Below, piece by piece: positions 21,507 to 35,900 of a stretch of DNA of 64,000 nt. Source of the DNA: Agapanthus africanus (Eukaryota; Streptophyta; Magnoliopsida; Asparagales; Amaryllidaceae). The notes beneath the pieces are model-generated. The model saw only the letters and a list, made by a program, of their open reading frames with translations. It had not been told where the DNA came from and did not search any database. A program made the translations under genes and the position numbers. Position 1 is the stretch's first letter. The number at the start of each line of letters is the position of its first letter. The DNA lies in NCBI GenBank assembly GCA_030015575.1, contig CM057342.1:617425348-617489347 (forward strand). Reading direction: 5' to 3'.

Positions 21507-24500
21507 ATCTCCCCCCTTATAAAAATTCGTCCCCGAATTTAAAATTCTCACTAAGCGTACCTTCAAAGAGAAAATTACAAAACTCTCATATCTCGCTCGC
21601 AGCCTCCGAAGCGATCACCTCACTATACGGCTACGTCCAAGAAAACCCTCCACAGATGGCAAGATTCTTGACCGAAGTTTCTCCACCAGCCAAACCACTA
21701 ACACAAATGGCTGCCGGTGAACGAAAAGATCACGTCCAAGCTAAATGGTCTGGTGCTGAATCATGAGAGAAAGGTCATGAAGGTATTTGCGAAGTATCGA
21801 CACAAGGAATACGGGATGAATACTCAATAATCTGGGGGGAAGTGCCAAGTTAAAAGCAACGAAACTAACTCACTTGAGGATCTTAAAAGGACCTACAATT
21901 CTGGGATAAGCTTCCCAAAACTCAACACGTCATTCATCGGAAAATACGTAGGAATATATGATCTCCCACAGCGAACTCAAGTCTGCAACCACCACGGTCG
22001 GTATAAGACCTCTGTCTGCACTGGGCTGTTCTCATCCTGACCTGAACCAACTGGATCATCTCCGAAGTCCCTAGACTAGCTGGGGTCCAAAAATCCTACT
22101 CTCGCAGAGTCAGAAAAATAGAATGGCGATCGACACAACCTACCAAACAAAACCTAAAGGTTGCCAATTGGAGTGCCTCCTGATAACAGCTATCGAAGGA
22201 GAACCCTAACAATGGAAAGTGACGATCCCAACTGCCGACGACAATTAGTATGTACGCACAAGCATATCCTGCAGAGTCTGTATAGCCCACTCTCAAGAAC
22301 CCTCGTCCTGCGGAAGGAAAAGCGGAGCTAAAGCTCAACCAGTACCCAAGGCTTCCTGAAGCTTCTGCCCAAGACGGCAAGCGAAAAGGGTGCCTTTATT
22401 AGATACAACGCATGAAGGAACTCCATGCAAACGCACAAACTTAACGAAGAACAACTGAGCAAACTGAGCATAACAGATCAACGAACACCAAATGGGGTCA
22501 CACCCTGACTAAACCTGGGTAGACACCATAACGAAATTCATGGAGATCTTCTCCCATTCCCACTCCGGAACGGTTAAAGATTGCAACTCTCCGGCCGGTC
22601 TAAATGCTCAACCTTAGCTCACAACAAGACAGACACCTCAAAACGAAATCCGAAACTTCACTCTTCATTCCTGCCCACCCGTAACTAACTCACAAGTCAC
22701 GTCATATATTGGTAGAACTTGAATGAACACTGAAAGCTGACTGATGTGTCTGCTCTAGGATTTCGCGTCTCTACCCATCAGTAGTAGGTACACACAAACG
22801 CGTCCCTAAACGTAGCATACCCTGGTCACAAATCAAGGACTCCGAATCTTTACCCAGCAGAGTATGCTCAAGAATCTCTGACAAACGAGCATCGGCGGGC
22901 AGTACCTCGCGAAAACGATTAAGGAAAAGTGGACGGGCGCGAACATGAGCAAGCTGTCCCCTCAGTAGAGGTAAACTTAAGCTATACTCCACGATCGCAC
23001 AAGAACTGTAAATCTGCAGAAGACTGTCTCAGAACTGCGCACAGCTGGAACAAGCTAACCCTGGGCCTACGACTCCAGCATCAGCTACCACAATCGCCTT
23101 GCCACAGGTAATAAAGGATCTCACAAACACAATCCTTCACAAGCTCCATCCCACGGCGCTGTCTCAACAATTAAAACCCGCTGCAGGAAGATGTACATTA
23201 AACTCTGGTGGTCCGTGAAAATCTGACACGACTCTCCGAACAAGTAGTGTCTCCAATCTCCAACGCACGACCACCGCGGCCATCTCCAGATCATGAGTGG
23301 GATATCCTGCCCGTACTTCCTCCAACTTTCGAGAAGCAAAAGCGATAACTCTATAGTGTCACATCAGTACACAATCGAGCCCCACTCGCGAAACATCACA
23401 GTTAAACAACAAAGTCGCCCGAACCAGAAAGCAAGAAAGAACTGGTGCAGTTGTCAACCGAGTCTTCAACTGCCGAAAACTCCGCACGCATGCCTCAGTC
23501 CAAAGAAAAGGAACCTCCTTTCCGGTCAGTCCAGTCAACGGTGCAGCAATAAACAAGCAATCCTGCACGAAACGGCGGTAAAAACCTACTAAGCCTAAAA
23601 ATCTGCGGACCTCCGTCCCATACACAAGTCTGGGCCCAAGCTGTACGGCCTCGATCTTCCTCGGGACCATACGAAACCGTCTCCCGTAACTACAAGATCT
23701 AGGAGTCAAGACAATCAAGCCTGAAGGAACACTCCGAGAATTTAGCAAACAGCTGGTGCTCTCCCAATGTCTGCAAAGAAAATCCACAAGTGTTGCTCCT
23801 GTTCCTCATGACACATTAGAATAGACCAGAATGTCATCAATAACACAACAATAAACTGGTCGAGGAACGGCCTGAAGAAATCCGGTTCATCACATCTACG
23901 AATGCTGCTAGGGCATTGGTGAGTCTAACGACACCACCAAAACACATACTGCCCGTAGCACGCACAAAAGCAGTCTTCGGAATGACATCACTCCGAACCC
24001 GCAACCAATGATGACCTGATCCCAAACAAACTTAGAAAATGTCTCGCACTCTGGAGCTGATCGAAGAAATCATCAATGCGAGGTAAAGAATACCTATCCG
24101 CACCGTAAGCCGGTTTAATTGACGATCAATCAATACACAACCTCAACTGCCATCCTTCTCCTTGACAAATAGAATAGGAGCTCCCCAAAGCGAAACACTC
24201 AGACGCACAAGCCCCGCAACAAACAACTCTGCAGCTGATCCTTAAGCTTCGCCGGCTCACCTGGAACAACGTCGGAAAACTCTCGCACGATAGGAACCCG
24301 GTCCAAAAAACCCACTATAGCTCCGGTATCACAAATGAACACCAAGAATCCTCGACATCCTCTCCTCAAAAGCCGACTAGCGAAAAAGGCTGAATTCAAG
24401 CTGTGAGAGGCGGCACCACTGTCCCCCTACACAACGAGAACTGACTCACCGGGAAAACAAATCCTGACTGTTTCCTCACGGCAGTCCACAGACGCCTAGC

Positions 24501-25645
24501 ACATAGCTAACCAGTCCGTGCTCAGGAGAACGTCAAATCCAATATCTCTAGAAGGATCAAAATACGTGTCGCGCAACAAAAGAATCGCTGACAGAAGTTA
24601 ACACAACGAACAGCTGATCTAACTAACACGACTCTCGGCCAAACCACGACACAAAGTGTGTAAAACAAACAAGTGCATCAAAATAACATACGAATTAAGA
24701 ATACCTGAAAACTCTGCATTGGACGCCCGCGCGTCCCGATGAGTAGAAGCAAACTCTCGTGTTTGCCCCCTACCCGCAACTGACTGAACTCCTCCTCTAC
24801 CAACCTGTCCCCTCTGAGCGAATCCTCCGCGACCACGACCTCTCCGAACACGAGTCTGACGCGGTGCTAAGGAACAATCCCTGATGAAGTGATGAAGGCT
24901 CCTGCACCAGAAACATCCATGCGATGGCTGCTGACCCTCCTGGGGATGAGAGCTGAACGACTGTCCTCGTCCTAAGCCTCTGCTACTCCCACGACGGTCA
25001 CGAAATCCGTCTCGACGACTACGCCTCTGTCTCTGGGCTGGTACACTGGTACGAGTCCTCCACTGTTCCGGAACTTCCAAAGTCTCTGGAAGATGTGCCT
25101 CGTCAACTGGGGCTGCATCCACTGGTGCTATGTAGGTGACGGAATGCTGTGTGCTGATCGCAAGGAAAAACTGGGTAACAGGGGTGACAACTTCCTGTCG
25201 CTGTGCTCTGCTGGCCTCAACCAAAGACCTCATCGTCTGGCGCAAGTCCTGCATCTCTGCCACAAGCCTATCGATATGATCTGTCGAAGGCGGATCCATC
25301 TGCTCCTGTGCAACGAGCGTGCCATCCTGGTCAGTCCTTGTCCCACCCGAGTCAACTCTGACCTCGGCCCTCACTGCATCACTCTGAGTCCCCATAGTCA
25401 TCGGCGGTAAAGGCTATAAATGGAAATAAGATTCGATAAGAACACGGAAATTGAATCACAAGGATATGTATCGTCAAGGAAGGAATTTAAAGCAATTTGT
25501 ACTTAGGTCACTTTAGGCGGAGTACCGCATCGTGAGTATGCCACGGACATACACACTCTACGTTACTCTGCTTAAGCTACCTACTCCATCATACCAAGGT
25601 CATCCTACACTCCGAAAAGTAAAACCTAGCGCTTTGATACCAACT
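21507..25645 (-). mobile_element. Gypsy internal region (gag, protease, RT, RNase H, integrase remains)
   Basis: On the minus strand a primer site TTGGTATCAAAGCGC lies beside the right LTR, and a polypurine tract AAGGGGGGAGAT lies beside the left one. The order of parts is a gag piece with a CCHC knuckle (CFWCRSLHHFIRDC, about 24.6-25.4 kb), protease and RT remains (GSGHHWLRVRSDVIPKTAF, about 23.8-24.4 kb), then RNase H and integrase remains toward 21.6 kb. The RT wording suits the chromovirus branch of Ty3-gypsy. It is heavily broken, with many interruptions. Confidence 0.82.
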
Positions 25646-27344
25646 TTATCACGACCCGAAATTGGCACGTGACGGCCCTTAAACTACGCAACATCTACAG
25701 GCATAACGCAATTTAAGTAAGCCGAAAACCTAGCAATCTAAACCATCAAAAGTAGTAAGAAATAACAGCATTTTCGAAACCTTTGAAATCTCAACCCAAA
25801 TTCTTTAAAAGACCAACTTTATTTCCTTTAAAATTTTGGCAGCATCTCCTTTGTAAAAATCAGCCCCAAAAATGGGTACAACATAAACATAAGTAAAGCA
25901 TCCCCAAACGGGAGCAAAAACACGCCCAAAGGCGAAAAAAAACCACCACAACAGATATACGACGCCGTAGCGAAGAAATAAAAGAGGATATAAATAAAAC
26001 TGCATAAAAGACCACCAAGTCACAAAATAATATACAATATCGTCCTCACATCAAGTCTCTAAGTCATACAAGATAATGGTAGATGGAGAGTACAGGATAC
26101 AACGAATATACAATGAACATAAACGGATAACCACAAAACCCACCTAAGCAAAACTGCACACTATGAGCCGAGGCGGTATCCGCAGCAAAAGATGATATGA
26201 TAGATGAATAGCCTGCCTCGACTACTCTAGGGAACAACCTGAAAAACACTGTGGCACAACGGGGGTGAGTTGCCAACTCGTGAATAGTAAATAACATATG
26301 CAGGTAATCGCAAGTATACACGTACAGCGCGAATCTAACATATGCAAGCTAATAGCAATAGAAGGTCATATGAATGCAATAGTCATGAAAGGTACTCTAG
26401 CAGGTACAACTAATACATGAAGCAATAATATGACAATCTGTATGCAACAATCATGTAAAGTACTCTATCAGGTACTACTAATACATGAAGCAATAATATG
26501 ACAATCTGTATGCAACAATCATGTAAGGTACTCTATCAGGTACAACTAATACATGAAATAATGATATGACAATGTATATATGCAACAGTCATGAAAGGTA
26601 CTCTAGCAGGTACAACTAATACATGAAGCAATGCATATAAAGTAAAAGTATGTAAATGCAACAGTCATGGAAAGTACTGTATCAGGTACTACTAATACAT
26701 GAAGCAGTGCATAAACAATAAATGTGGAGTATGGGATGAAACATGTCATTTCCACGGAATCCTGACATCGTGGTAGGACCAAAGTCCAACAAGACAATCC
26801 AAATCCCAATTTCCTCAAATCAGCCCCCAAATTGGCTCTCATATCATATAAGTCTCACAAATCCTAAATGTACAATATCAAGTAAATCTCATATATCCTG
26901 AATGTACAAAATCAAGTAAATCTCATATATCTTGTATCCAATATCTAGTGAATCTCAAACATCCTGAATCCAATATCTAATGAATCTCAAATATCCTAAA
27001 TCCAATATCAAGTGAATCTCAAATATCCTAAGTATATTTGCATGAATAATTGTGATGATGTATATGAATTGATATGTATACATATATATTAGCGTCCCAT
27101 TCCACTAATATATATATATATATATATAACAGCGTCTCATTCCACTGTTATATATACTTAGGAGTAAAAATATCATGAAACCAATGTGTCAAGCATCGAC
27201 ACAAAAATACTGATCTATCAAGTGCTGTCAGCACGACTGACCCCTGATAGGTACGTAGCATACGCTATTCCGAAAACCCGAGTGCCCAGCTTCGACCCTC
27301 GTCCTTCGACGTATCCATACGTACATAACCCCGGCATGTATCCC
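25646..27344 (-). mobile_element. Gypsy 5' LTR, first piece
   Basis: It is homologous to 9926-11630 and includes the 70-bp array (about 26390-26700) and the twin hairpins (27083-27156). It ends with ATCCC (27340-27344), the target site of the next insertion. Confidence 0.85.
27083..27156. repeat. Twin hairpins, second LTR copy
   Basis: Arms 27083-27092/27105-27114 enclose CGTCCCATTCCA. Arms 27121-27132/27145-27156 enclose CGTCTCATTCCA. Both stems are still perfect although the AT spacer between them has changed length relative to 11363-11448. Confidence 0.85.
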
Positions 27345-28772
27345 TGGTTGTAGAGATTTTGCGTGCGTGCGCTTTTAAAATCAAAGTTAAGAATACCGCA
27401 ATCAATAACAGTGTCGCTTGGTAGCTAGCCGGTTGAGTATGGGTCGGTCCACAGGGAGATGGATTCCTTTTCTTTATGTTCTAACGAGTTAATCCGATCA
27501 AGTCGGGTTTTGTTTTATGATTTAAGGATGAGATTAAATTGATTAAAAGTCTTTCTAGGGTTAGGATTAGGTTAGTTTGGATAAGGGATTCTACCCACTG
27601 CTTTCAATACCCTAGTGAAGAATATAGGTGTCAGGGTAATAGTCAACAAAAAGGATTAGCACGACTAGGAAGAAACTTAGTTTCTTCCTTTTGGTCATTG
27701 TCCGTCCTTTCTTAACTCTTAGCCCTAACCTCTAGTTAAATCAACCACAACCGGACTAACTAGGGAATCACCGCTATCTTGTAGGATAGGGTGCCGTAGT
27801 GAGCGGTGTGTGGTTAATTTAAATAGAGTCCTATTAAAAAATTATATGGGCAAAGAAAGGAGAGAGAGAGATTTACTTCTCTCAAACCTTCCCAATCCTA
27901 ACCCTAACAAGTGAGGAATTACTCACTCATTAGGGAAGTTATGATAAGATTCATTTTTATAATTTTAAAAGACTATCTAAGTTGCAGATAATAAAAGACA
28001 GATAAAAATTCAGGAATTAAATTCAGATAAAAGAATGCACGATAAAAAAATACCTTTATTGATGACCTCTTAACGATTACAAGGAAATTAAAATTTAATC
28101 TAGAAATTAAAAAGAGCCATCTCAAAAGAGGCACCCAAAAAAGGCACACCCTAAAAGAGGCTGTAGGCTTTCCTATTTATAGATAGGAGAAACCCTAGGG
28201 TTTACATCTGATCCACATATGAAATTTACAATACTACCCTAAGAAAGCCAGATTAAAGCACCGACACTACCGACACTTTGCACCGACACGTGCACAGCAC
28301 GGCCGCGGATCCGCGGCGGAATGCCATGTTTGGCCGCGGATCCGCGGCCATCTTGAGGGATCTTTGACTCTTCTTTTCAGGGTTGCTTAGGTTGCTATTT
28401 CCTTCTATTTTCTTCTCTTGGTTCTTCAGAATCTTTTCTACTTTCTTCCAGATTTCCAACAGTGCAGAATTTGTGGACTTTTACCGAAAGCTTAGCGTTG
28501 AAGTCTTGAATCTTTGTGCTGCCCTCGTACTTTGTGCAATCGAACTGTTCATTGATCTTCGTTTGTTCCTCAAACTGGTAGGCGGCATATTGCAGATTCA
28601 TCTATTTGTTGGTCGTAGTCTCACATTTGTAGCGTCTTTTCACCATTTTCACTGTATTGTTCTGAGAACCTGTAACCTGCAACTATTTAGCAGACATAGA
28701 TCAAAAGCACCTATTTATTTGCAATATGATTAAGAATGGGGAATATAATGATGCAAAATTCTGATATGAACA
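27345..28772 (-). mobile_element. Solo LTR of the non-autonomous element (reverse)
   Basis: On the minus strand it runs from TGTTCATATCAG at 28772 to its CA end at 27345, 1428 bp. ATCCC flanks it at 27340-27344 and 28773-28777. It is the same family as 12704-20287. Its GC inverted repeat (about 28300-28350) reads CCGCGGATCCGCGG in both arms. Confidence 0.9.
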
Positions 28773-28777
28773 ATCCC

Positions 28778-30751
28778 CACGATACCCGTCGAGTCAAAGG
28801 TACTGTCACCGGAAAGTATGGTTCCCCTGTCAGGCCTCATCGGCATGTTACATCAAAATCCCTTTCTTGCCCCGGAATACCTCCGGGCCCCACCATGTAC
28901 CCTCATACGGCCCCCGACTCCTCCTCGCATGGGGTATATATATCAGAAGCGATAAAACTCATGGTGGATGCTGAAATATCATATCAAGAGAAACCGGGTT
29001 TTTCAAATAATGCATAATTTCATGAAACTACCACGGTCCTCAAATCCAGAAAATATCATGAAAAATCCATATCTCAATGCGAAAATCCATGAATATAATA
29101 TATGCAACAGAAAACTGTAATGTAAGCATATAAAGGAAAAGCCGCTATTTAACTGCAACAAGTTAAAATATATATCATGCGGTTCCTAATTTCTCTAAGT
29201 CTATATAACATCAAATAAGGTAAACATGTAGCTATGTCCAGATATATGTGTAAACATAAAAGTATAGCAAGGTATATGTATCTACCTATCAGTAATGATG
29301 TAATATACCCTCCAGGTATAAGTGAAGTATGTATGCAAGGTATACATGTAGTTATGTCATTATGTGTGTATGTACATATCGCTAATGGTACAATACCCTA
29401 TAGGTATATAGGTAACTAGCATGTAAGCATGTCAAGGCATATGTGTAAGCATGTAGGTATACAGGTATGCTATATGTCATATGCATAAAGGAATATGAAT
29501 CAATGTCACAATATCCCTAACCAAAAAAATATCATATCTATATGTGTGTTATGCGTGTCATGGCAATTATTGACGGTGTGTGTGGCATACAATCAGTGCT
29601 CGTGCAACATGAGCCGTCAATAATAGTGCAGTGTCCTAAGGGTATAAGTCCAAGCACAACCAGTATCTAAACAATAAGGTGTATGCGCAACTCTGTATAT
29701 GAAATAGAATATGCGAAAATATTATAACATCTCTAGTCCAGACGCATAACGCCATACGGGCGATTCCCCTGTAGATGTTAAATCTACTCACCAACGCTCC
29801 TGGCTAAGTAAAGCCAACCACCTGTTTCCCCTTCTTCGCAGCGTCCGAAGTCCCCGCCTGTGAACCATAACACAACAAAACAAGTATATATATTAGCAAT
29901 AGACCCAAAACACGTACAAACTACACGGACCAACACGACAACACAAACGTACTCTCAAGTGCTCGTATTGTAGCTAACGTGCATAGCGACACTACGAAAC
30001 CAACTCAAGAGCAACAGAACACAGAACACGAACCGTATCGGATAACGTAACGCGTGAAACGAAACACAAGAAATACGCAAAGTGGTCCCGGATTTTGCTA
30101 TACTAACAATCTGTAAAAGTTGCAAGTACCATGTGACCACAAACAACCCTAGAGACCCCTACACCAAAACCCAAACCCTAACTCCCTAGTCTGGCCGCAA
30201 TTGCGGCCAGAAGCAATTAATTTGCGGCCAGTTCATGAAGGAATTGGTTCGTATTTTGAGGGTAGGTTCTAGGTCACTACACTAGGTCATTGTGATGGGA
30301 ACTTTTGCAACAATTACCTGATTTGATAGCAGATCATCCCAGACCCAAAATTACACTAAAAATACGATATTTACCCAAAACGATACAAAGAGATTTCTAA
30401 ACTGAAACTAACAAGCTACGCTACACTATAAACACCTACTTAACAGAAAGAGATCATTACCTAACCAAAAGAACTCAAAGATCCAAGCTTCCCAAGCTCC
30501 AAGGCATCCAAGAGGCAAATCAAGTCCAAAGATGTGGTTTTTGTGAGTTTTTGTGAATAATTGAGATCGATTTGTGAAGGATGATGAAGTGTTCAGTTTG
30601 AGGGTGAGAGGAATGAGAAAATGAGAAAGAGATAGAGAAAATGAGAGAGTGTGAGGATAAAGAGAGAGTGAGTTGAGTATAGGATGAGAGTGGGGTGAGT
30701 GTAACCCTTTGCATTAACTTCCAATTAATGCATTCACACACACCATTCCAC
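28778..30751 (-). mobile_element. Gypsy 5' LTR, middle piece
   Basis: It aligns with 11640-12703 plus 20293-21205 of the other LTR, so it shows the empty site of the non-autonomous element near 29845. It ends with TCCAC (30747-30751), the target site of the next solo LTR. Confidence 0.85.
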
Positions 30752-32611
30752 TGTTAGTGTATATGCCCTAGGGGCCATTATTGTATCATACTAGTTTGTA
30801 TATTACTTAATGGAAGCTTGGGATATTCACATGTATATAACAGTCTTGCTAAACATGGTAGTATGCTACTTGGTTTTTCTATCTTAATATGTGAGTATAC
30901 GTATTGATAGAGCTCTTAGGATCTTGCTTGACTACTAGCATTGTGATGGCAGTCACACTAGTGGGGGCTGGGTAGTCTACAAGCACATCCTTATACAGGT
31001 CCCTAGTCGTTGGATTATCGAGACAGGGCATCGATACTCCGGAGTAGACTAGTGTGTACGCTTCTCATCCCAGTTGGGGAGATGGTCTGTCCCACAGCCG
31101 TCAGTACGTCGTACTGGAGATAGTATGCAGGTGCTCGTTAGGTTACGGGTACACCGGACAGGACTCACAGGGAACTGTTGGTTGGTTTTATACCAGTCGT
31201 CAGTTAACAGTTCCCAGGTGACATAAGTACAGCATAGTCCGGACTTGACATTGCTACTTCGCCTCGAGTGTGTCCTACTGTTCTTAGATTGCTACCCTAC
31301 CACGGCTCAAAGGAGTCGTGCAAACAGGTAGCAGTTGGGTGCAGTCCCGAGCACTTGGAGGCAGTGGCGGTTAGACAGGATTCGTCTCTCCCGGTATTGG
31401 GGGTTGATATCGCGCTGTGTCAGAGAGCCATTACGCAAAGTCCCTGGCCAGGGCAAGCGAGATTTGCTGGTAGGTTCCAGTAGTTTCTCAGGGTGTAATG
31501 GGCTTCGCTCCGACACGAGTTATACCGCTATTAGGGTACTGACGCTTGCCGCCCCCTAGGCCCGATATGCGATAGTCTTAGACGAACGGACCGGACTGTA
31601 CGGAGATTGTCACATCAGACTCAGTAGGAGTTCGGATGGGTTTCCTCATCGGCCTTCTTATCGACATCTACCTGGGGACCGTTACGTACAGCTAGTGCCG
31701 CTTGCGGTCTGTGGTTAAACTCACTGCCAGCATAGTAGTCGAGTCTCTAGAGTCCCACACAGAGAGTTTCCCTACTCCAGGCGAAACGATGTAGAGGTCG
31801 TATGGTTTTACGACAAGGGTTCGGACGCATACGTGTGTTTACGCACGTACGACATCCGGACAGTTTTTACTAGTCGGCTTTGGTTTAAGCCAGTTTCTAG
31901 TATCCGGTTATTGGATTTATACAGTCTAAAGTTTTTCCGTGTTTTCACGGATAGGAGGGGCGTTCTCGTAATTGCGCGAGAAGCTTCTAGAAGATGGTGA
32001 CTTGGGGGTTAAGGTGGCATATGCATTAAATGAGATTAGTGAGTCATTTGAGTGATCCATCCAAGTCATTAATGCATCATAAATGCTTAATGACTCCAAG
32101 CATGATGATTAATCATTCATTTTCTTTTGTTGGATAAATCATAATGCTTGACATATATTATGATAGCTCATTTTCTCATCTCATTCTTTTGCTCACCTTC
32201 TCTCTCCTCAAGCTCTCTCTCTTCAAACCCTAATCCTCCCCTCTCATGTGTTGAGTACAAGGATTAGATTAGACTACTTAATCCTTAACCATTCTCTATA
32301 TCACCTAGGTTACTTAGATTAGCAATTTAAGAAACCTAGTTACCTCTAGTTTGAGGTGAAGCTTGTAGTAAAGCTCTCGGGTGGATCTTCTACTACATAG
32401 AGAAGGCCGGAGAGGACGTGGAGAACGACAAGACGAAGGACTCGGATCTTTAGGTATAATCACTTATCATAGTAGTTAACTCTTCTATGGTTTCTTGTTA
32501 GTTATTGTTTATGCAAAGATTCTCGGTTAGTCGATGTTTACACCTAAAACAAGATCGTTTTTCATTATTCCGCCTCCCCGCAAGTCGTGGGATGTTGTAC
32601 ATCGACTAACA
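30752..32611 (+). mobile_element. Solo LTR, Ty1-copia family A
   Basis: It runs from TGTTAGTGTATATG to CGACTAACA, 1860 bp, with TCCAC on both sides (30747-30751 and 32612-32616). It is homologous to 1762-3862 and 4110-6157 but about 200 bp shorter, with its own sequence in the AT-rich middle. Confidence 0.9.
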
Positions 32612-32616
32612 TCCAC

Positions 32617-32916
32617 CTCCTCACTTCTAAAACAAATATCTCTCTTCTCACACAAATATCATAAGGTTTAGGGTTAAGGATTGGTTAAAGCAAAGATTAG
32701 ATTAGGTTAAGGGTTAAGTTGTCATGGTTGCTAAGAACAAGATTAACACAAAACAAACCCTCACTTTAACGTGCACACGTGTGTGCATGCCATAACAAAT
32801 AATAATAAATTATTAATTAAATGTTATAAAATGTGAGGAACCCAAATTGGTAAACTTTTTACCAAAAACCCGCATTACCGTCTAAACTAACACTAACCGA
32901 AATCTAAGGTGTTACA
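32617..32916 (-). mobile_element. Gypsy 5' LTR, last piece
   Basis: This is the outer end of the LTR and starts TGTAACACC on the minus strand at 32916. GCTCA follows. It matches 21208-21506 closely. Confidence 0.85.
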
Positions 32917-32921
32917 GCTCA

Positions 32922-35900
32922 ATAATTTGCTTTATGACTCTAAGCAAACTCATTCTGTAACCATTTGTTCAATGGGAACTTCTTTACTTTTTCTTTCACC
33001 AGATCCCTGACTGATAGATACTTCACACCAATGTGTTTAGATCATGTGCTCTTTTTATTGTTTTTTGTGAAAAACATTGCTGCGCTATTATCACAATAAA
33101 TCTTTAATGGTCTAGAGATGGAATCAACCACAGCAAGTTCAGTAATCATGTCTTTCAACCATGATGCTTATGTAGCAACAAGGAAACAAGCAACAAACTT
33201 AGCATGCGTAGTAGAAGACGCCATAAGAGTTTTCTTAGCACTCTTCCAAGATATTGCACCACCAGCTAATATGAAGATGTAACCTGAAGTCAACTTTAAA
33301 TCATCTGGACAATCAGCATAATCTGAATCTGAATAACTGAACACCTCCAAACTGTCAACTTTTCTGTAAACAAGCATAAAATCCTCCGTTCACTTTAAGT
33401 GCCTCATAACCTTCTTGACAGCTACCCAATGTGCCAAACCTGAATTAGAATAGTACCTACCAAGTACACCAACAACAAAGGCAATGTCTGTTTTTATGCA
33501 AACTTATGCATACATTAAACTACCCACTGCACTAGCATAAGGGTAATTCTCCATCGTCTTTCTTTCAACCTCATTTTTAAGACATTGATTTTTCCTAAAA
33601 TTATCTCCTTTCACCAGGGGCACATCTCCTGACTTACTGTCATGCAAATTAAACCTTTCAAGCATACAGCTAATATATGCCTTTTAAGACAACCCTAAAA
33701 AGCCACATGATCTACTCAATGCATCACTATGCCTAAAACAAATGAAGCATCTCCCATATCTTTCATATCAAAACTCTTTGACAGTAGGTGTTTGGTCTCA
33801 TGTAGCAATCTTACATCACTACTTGCAAGCAAAATATCATCTACATATAAAACAATATAAATATATTTGCTCCCACTGACCTTGCAATATAAATATTCAT
33901 CCATTTTATTTTCCACAAAACCGAAAGAAGTCACCACCTTATCAAATTTTTGGTGCCATTGACGAGAAGTTTGCTTAAGACCATAAATCGGCCTTTTCAA
34001 TTTTTACACACTAAATTTTCTTTGCCAACTTCTTGAAAACCTTCAGGTTGATCCATATAAATTTCTTCATCCAAATTGCCATTTAGAAAAGTTGTTTTCA
34101 CATCCATCTAATGAAGTTCCAGATCAAAGCGAGCCACTAAAGCCATAATAATTCTAAAAGTGCCTTTTGTAGAAATTGGAGAAAATGTCTCATGATAATC
34201 AACGCCTTCTTTCTGAGTGAACCCCTTTAGCAGCCAATCTGGCCTTATGTCACTCAATTTCACCTTTGGAGTTTCTTTTAGTTTTGTACACCCACTTGCA
34301 GCCAATGGGTAGACAACCGGCAGGTAACTCAACTAACTCCTATACTTTATAAAGTCCTAAAGACTTTAATTCATCTTCCATAGCACTAAACCATAAATCA
34401 AAATGAATGCTAGAAACTACGTCACTAAAGGTAACGGGATCGTCGACTTTACCAATACCATAATCTCCTTCGACAAGATACATATAAAAATCAACAGGAA
34501 TTGCATTTCTTTTTTGTCTATTGGATCTTCTAACTAGTGCTTCTGAAGCATTCTCCATATTGGGAGGCATGATATCAGAAATAGGAAAATCATTTACAAC
34601 TTGTTGCTCAATATCAACATTAACTGGTGGAGGTAGAACAATACTATCTTACAATGTGTGGAAAGGTATAGAAACACATTCCCCTTACCTCTGCTCATCG
34701 ACAGCCAGAGGATCCTGAAGATCTGCAACATCAAACTCCAAAAACTTTGCAGTTTGAGATTCAACAATTCCAGTGCCATTAGAGAGTCAATAGAATCTAT
34801 ATCTTTTGGAATGATCGGGATATCCAATAAAATAACAAGTGGTCCTGGAATTTATTTTCTTTTCAAAAGGGTTATAAACTCTTACCTCGGCTGGACAGCC
34901 CCAAACCCTCAAATGATTTAAACTAAGCTTTCTATTGGTCCATAACTCAAAAGGTGTCTTGGGAACAGATTTGCTAGGAACCCTATTGAGAATGTTCAAG
35001 GCTGTCCTGATAGCTTCTCCCCAAAAATACCCAGGTGAGTTACTTCTACCCATCATGCTACGCATCATATCCTTATGAGTACGATTTCACCTCTCAGCTA
35101 CCCCATTTTGTTCAAGACTACCAAGCATAGTATGTTGGCCAATGATCCCACAGTCTTTCAAATAATTAGCAAAAGGCTCTAAATATTGTCCAGTATTACT
35201 ATGTTTACCATAATATTCACCACCATGGTCGGACCTAACAATTTTGACAACTTTTCCCAATTGTTTCTCTAATTCAATTTTAAAGATTTTAAATCTATCA
35301 AGTGCATCAGATTTTTCCTTAATTAGATAAACACAACCATAACAAGAAAAATCGTCAATAAAAGTGATGAAATACTTGTTACCACATAAGGTCTCAAAAT
35401 AAAGTCTACTAATATCAGTATGAATAATTTCCAAAAGATTTGAATTAGAAGTGACACATTTCTTCTTGGTCTTAGTTAATTTACCTCTAATACAGTTGAC
35501 ACAAACACCTAAATCATCAAAATAAAAAGAGGATAAAATTTCATCTCTTATCAATCTTTTTATTCTCTCTTTGGAAATATGACCTAAACGTTTATGTCAT
35601 AGATTGGAAGATCTTTCTTTAATCAAAGGTCTTTTCGACACAGTTTTACCAACAAGACAAGTCATATTGTTATCATTGTCAGGAGCCAAGCAAAATCTAT
35701 ATAATCCATCAGATAAGACACAATTACCGGCATCAATAGAATTTAGAATTAAACGCATATTTTCATTTCCAAAATGAAGACTAAATCCCAACTTGTCCAG
35801 TAACAAAAATGAAATCAAATTCCGTCTAAAAGAAGGTGCATAAAAGTCGTTCTTTAATACAAGATGATAACCAGACTCTAAAATAAGGACTAATGTTCAT

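Larger units (their letters stand above)
9926..32916 (-). mobile_element. Ty3-gypsy element with about 4-kb LTRs, three nested insertions
   Basis: It begins TGTCACGATCC and ends GGTGTTACA, flanked by GCTCA at 9921-9925 and 32917-32921. It is inserted in copia-2. Parts on the minus strand are a 5' LTR (25646-32916), an internal region (21507-25645) and a 3' LTR (9926-21506). Without nested elements the LTRs are about 3990 and 3970 bp, very long for an internal region of 4.1 kb. The two LTRs differ by several percent in the stretches I compared, so the insertion is not recent. The element is broken in many places. Confidence 0.88.
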
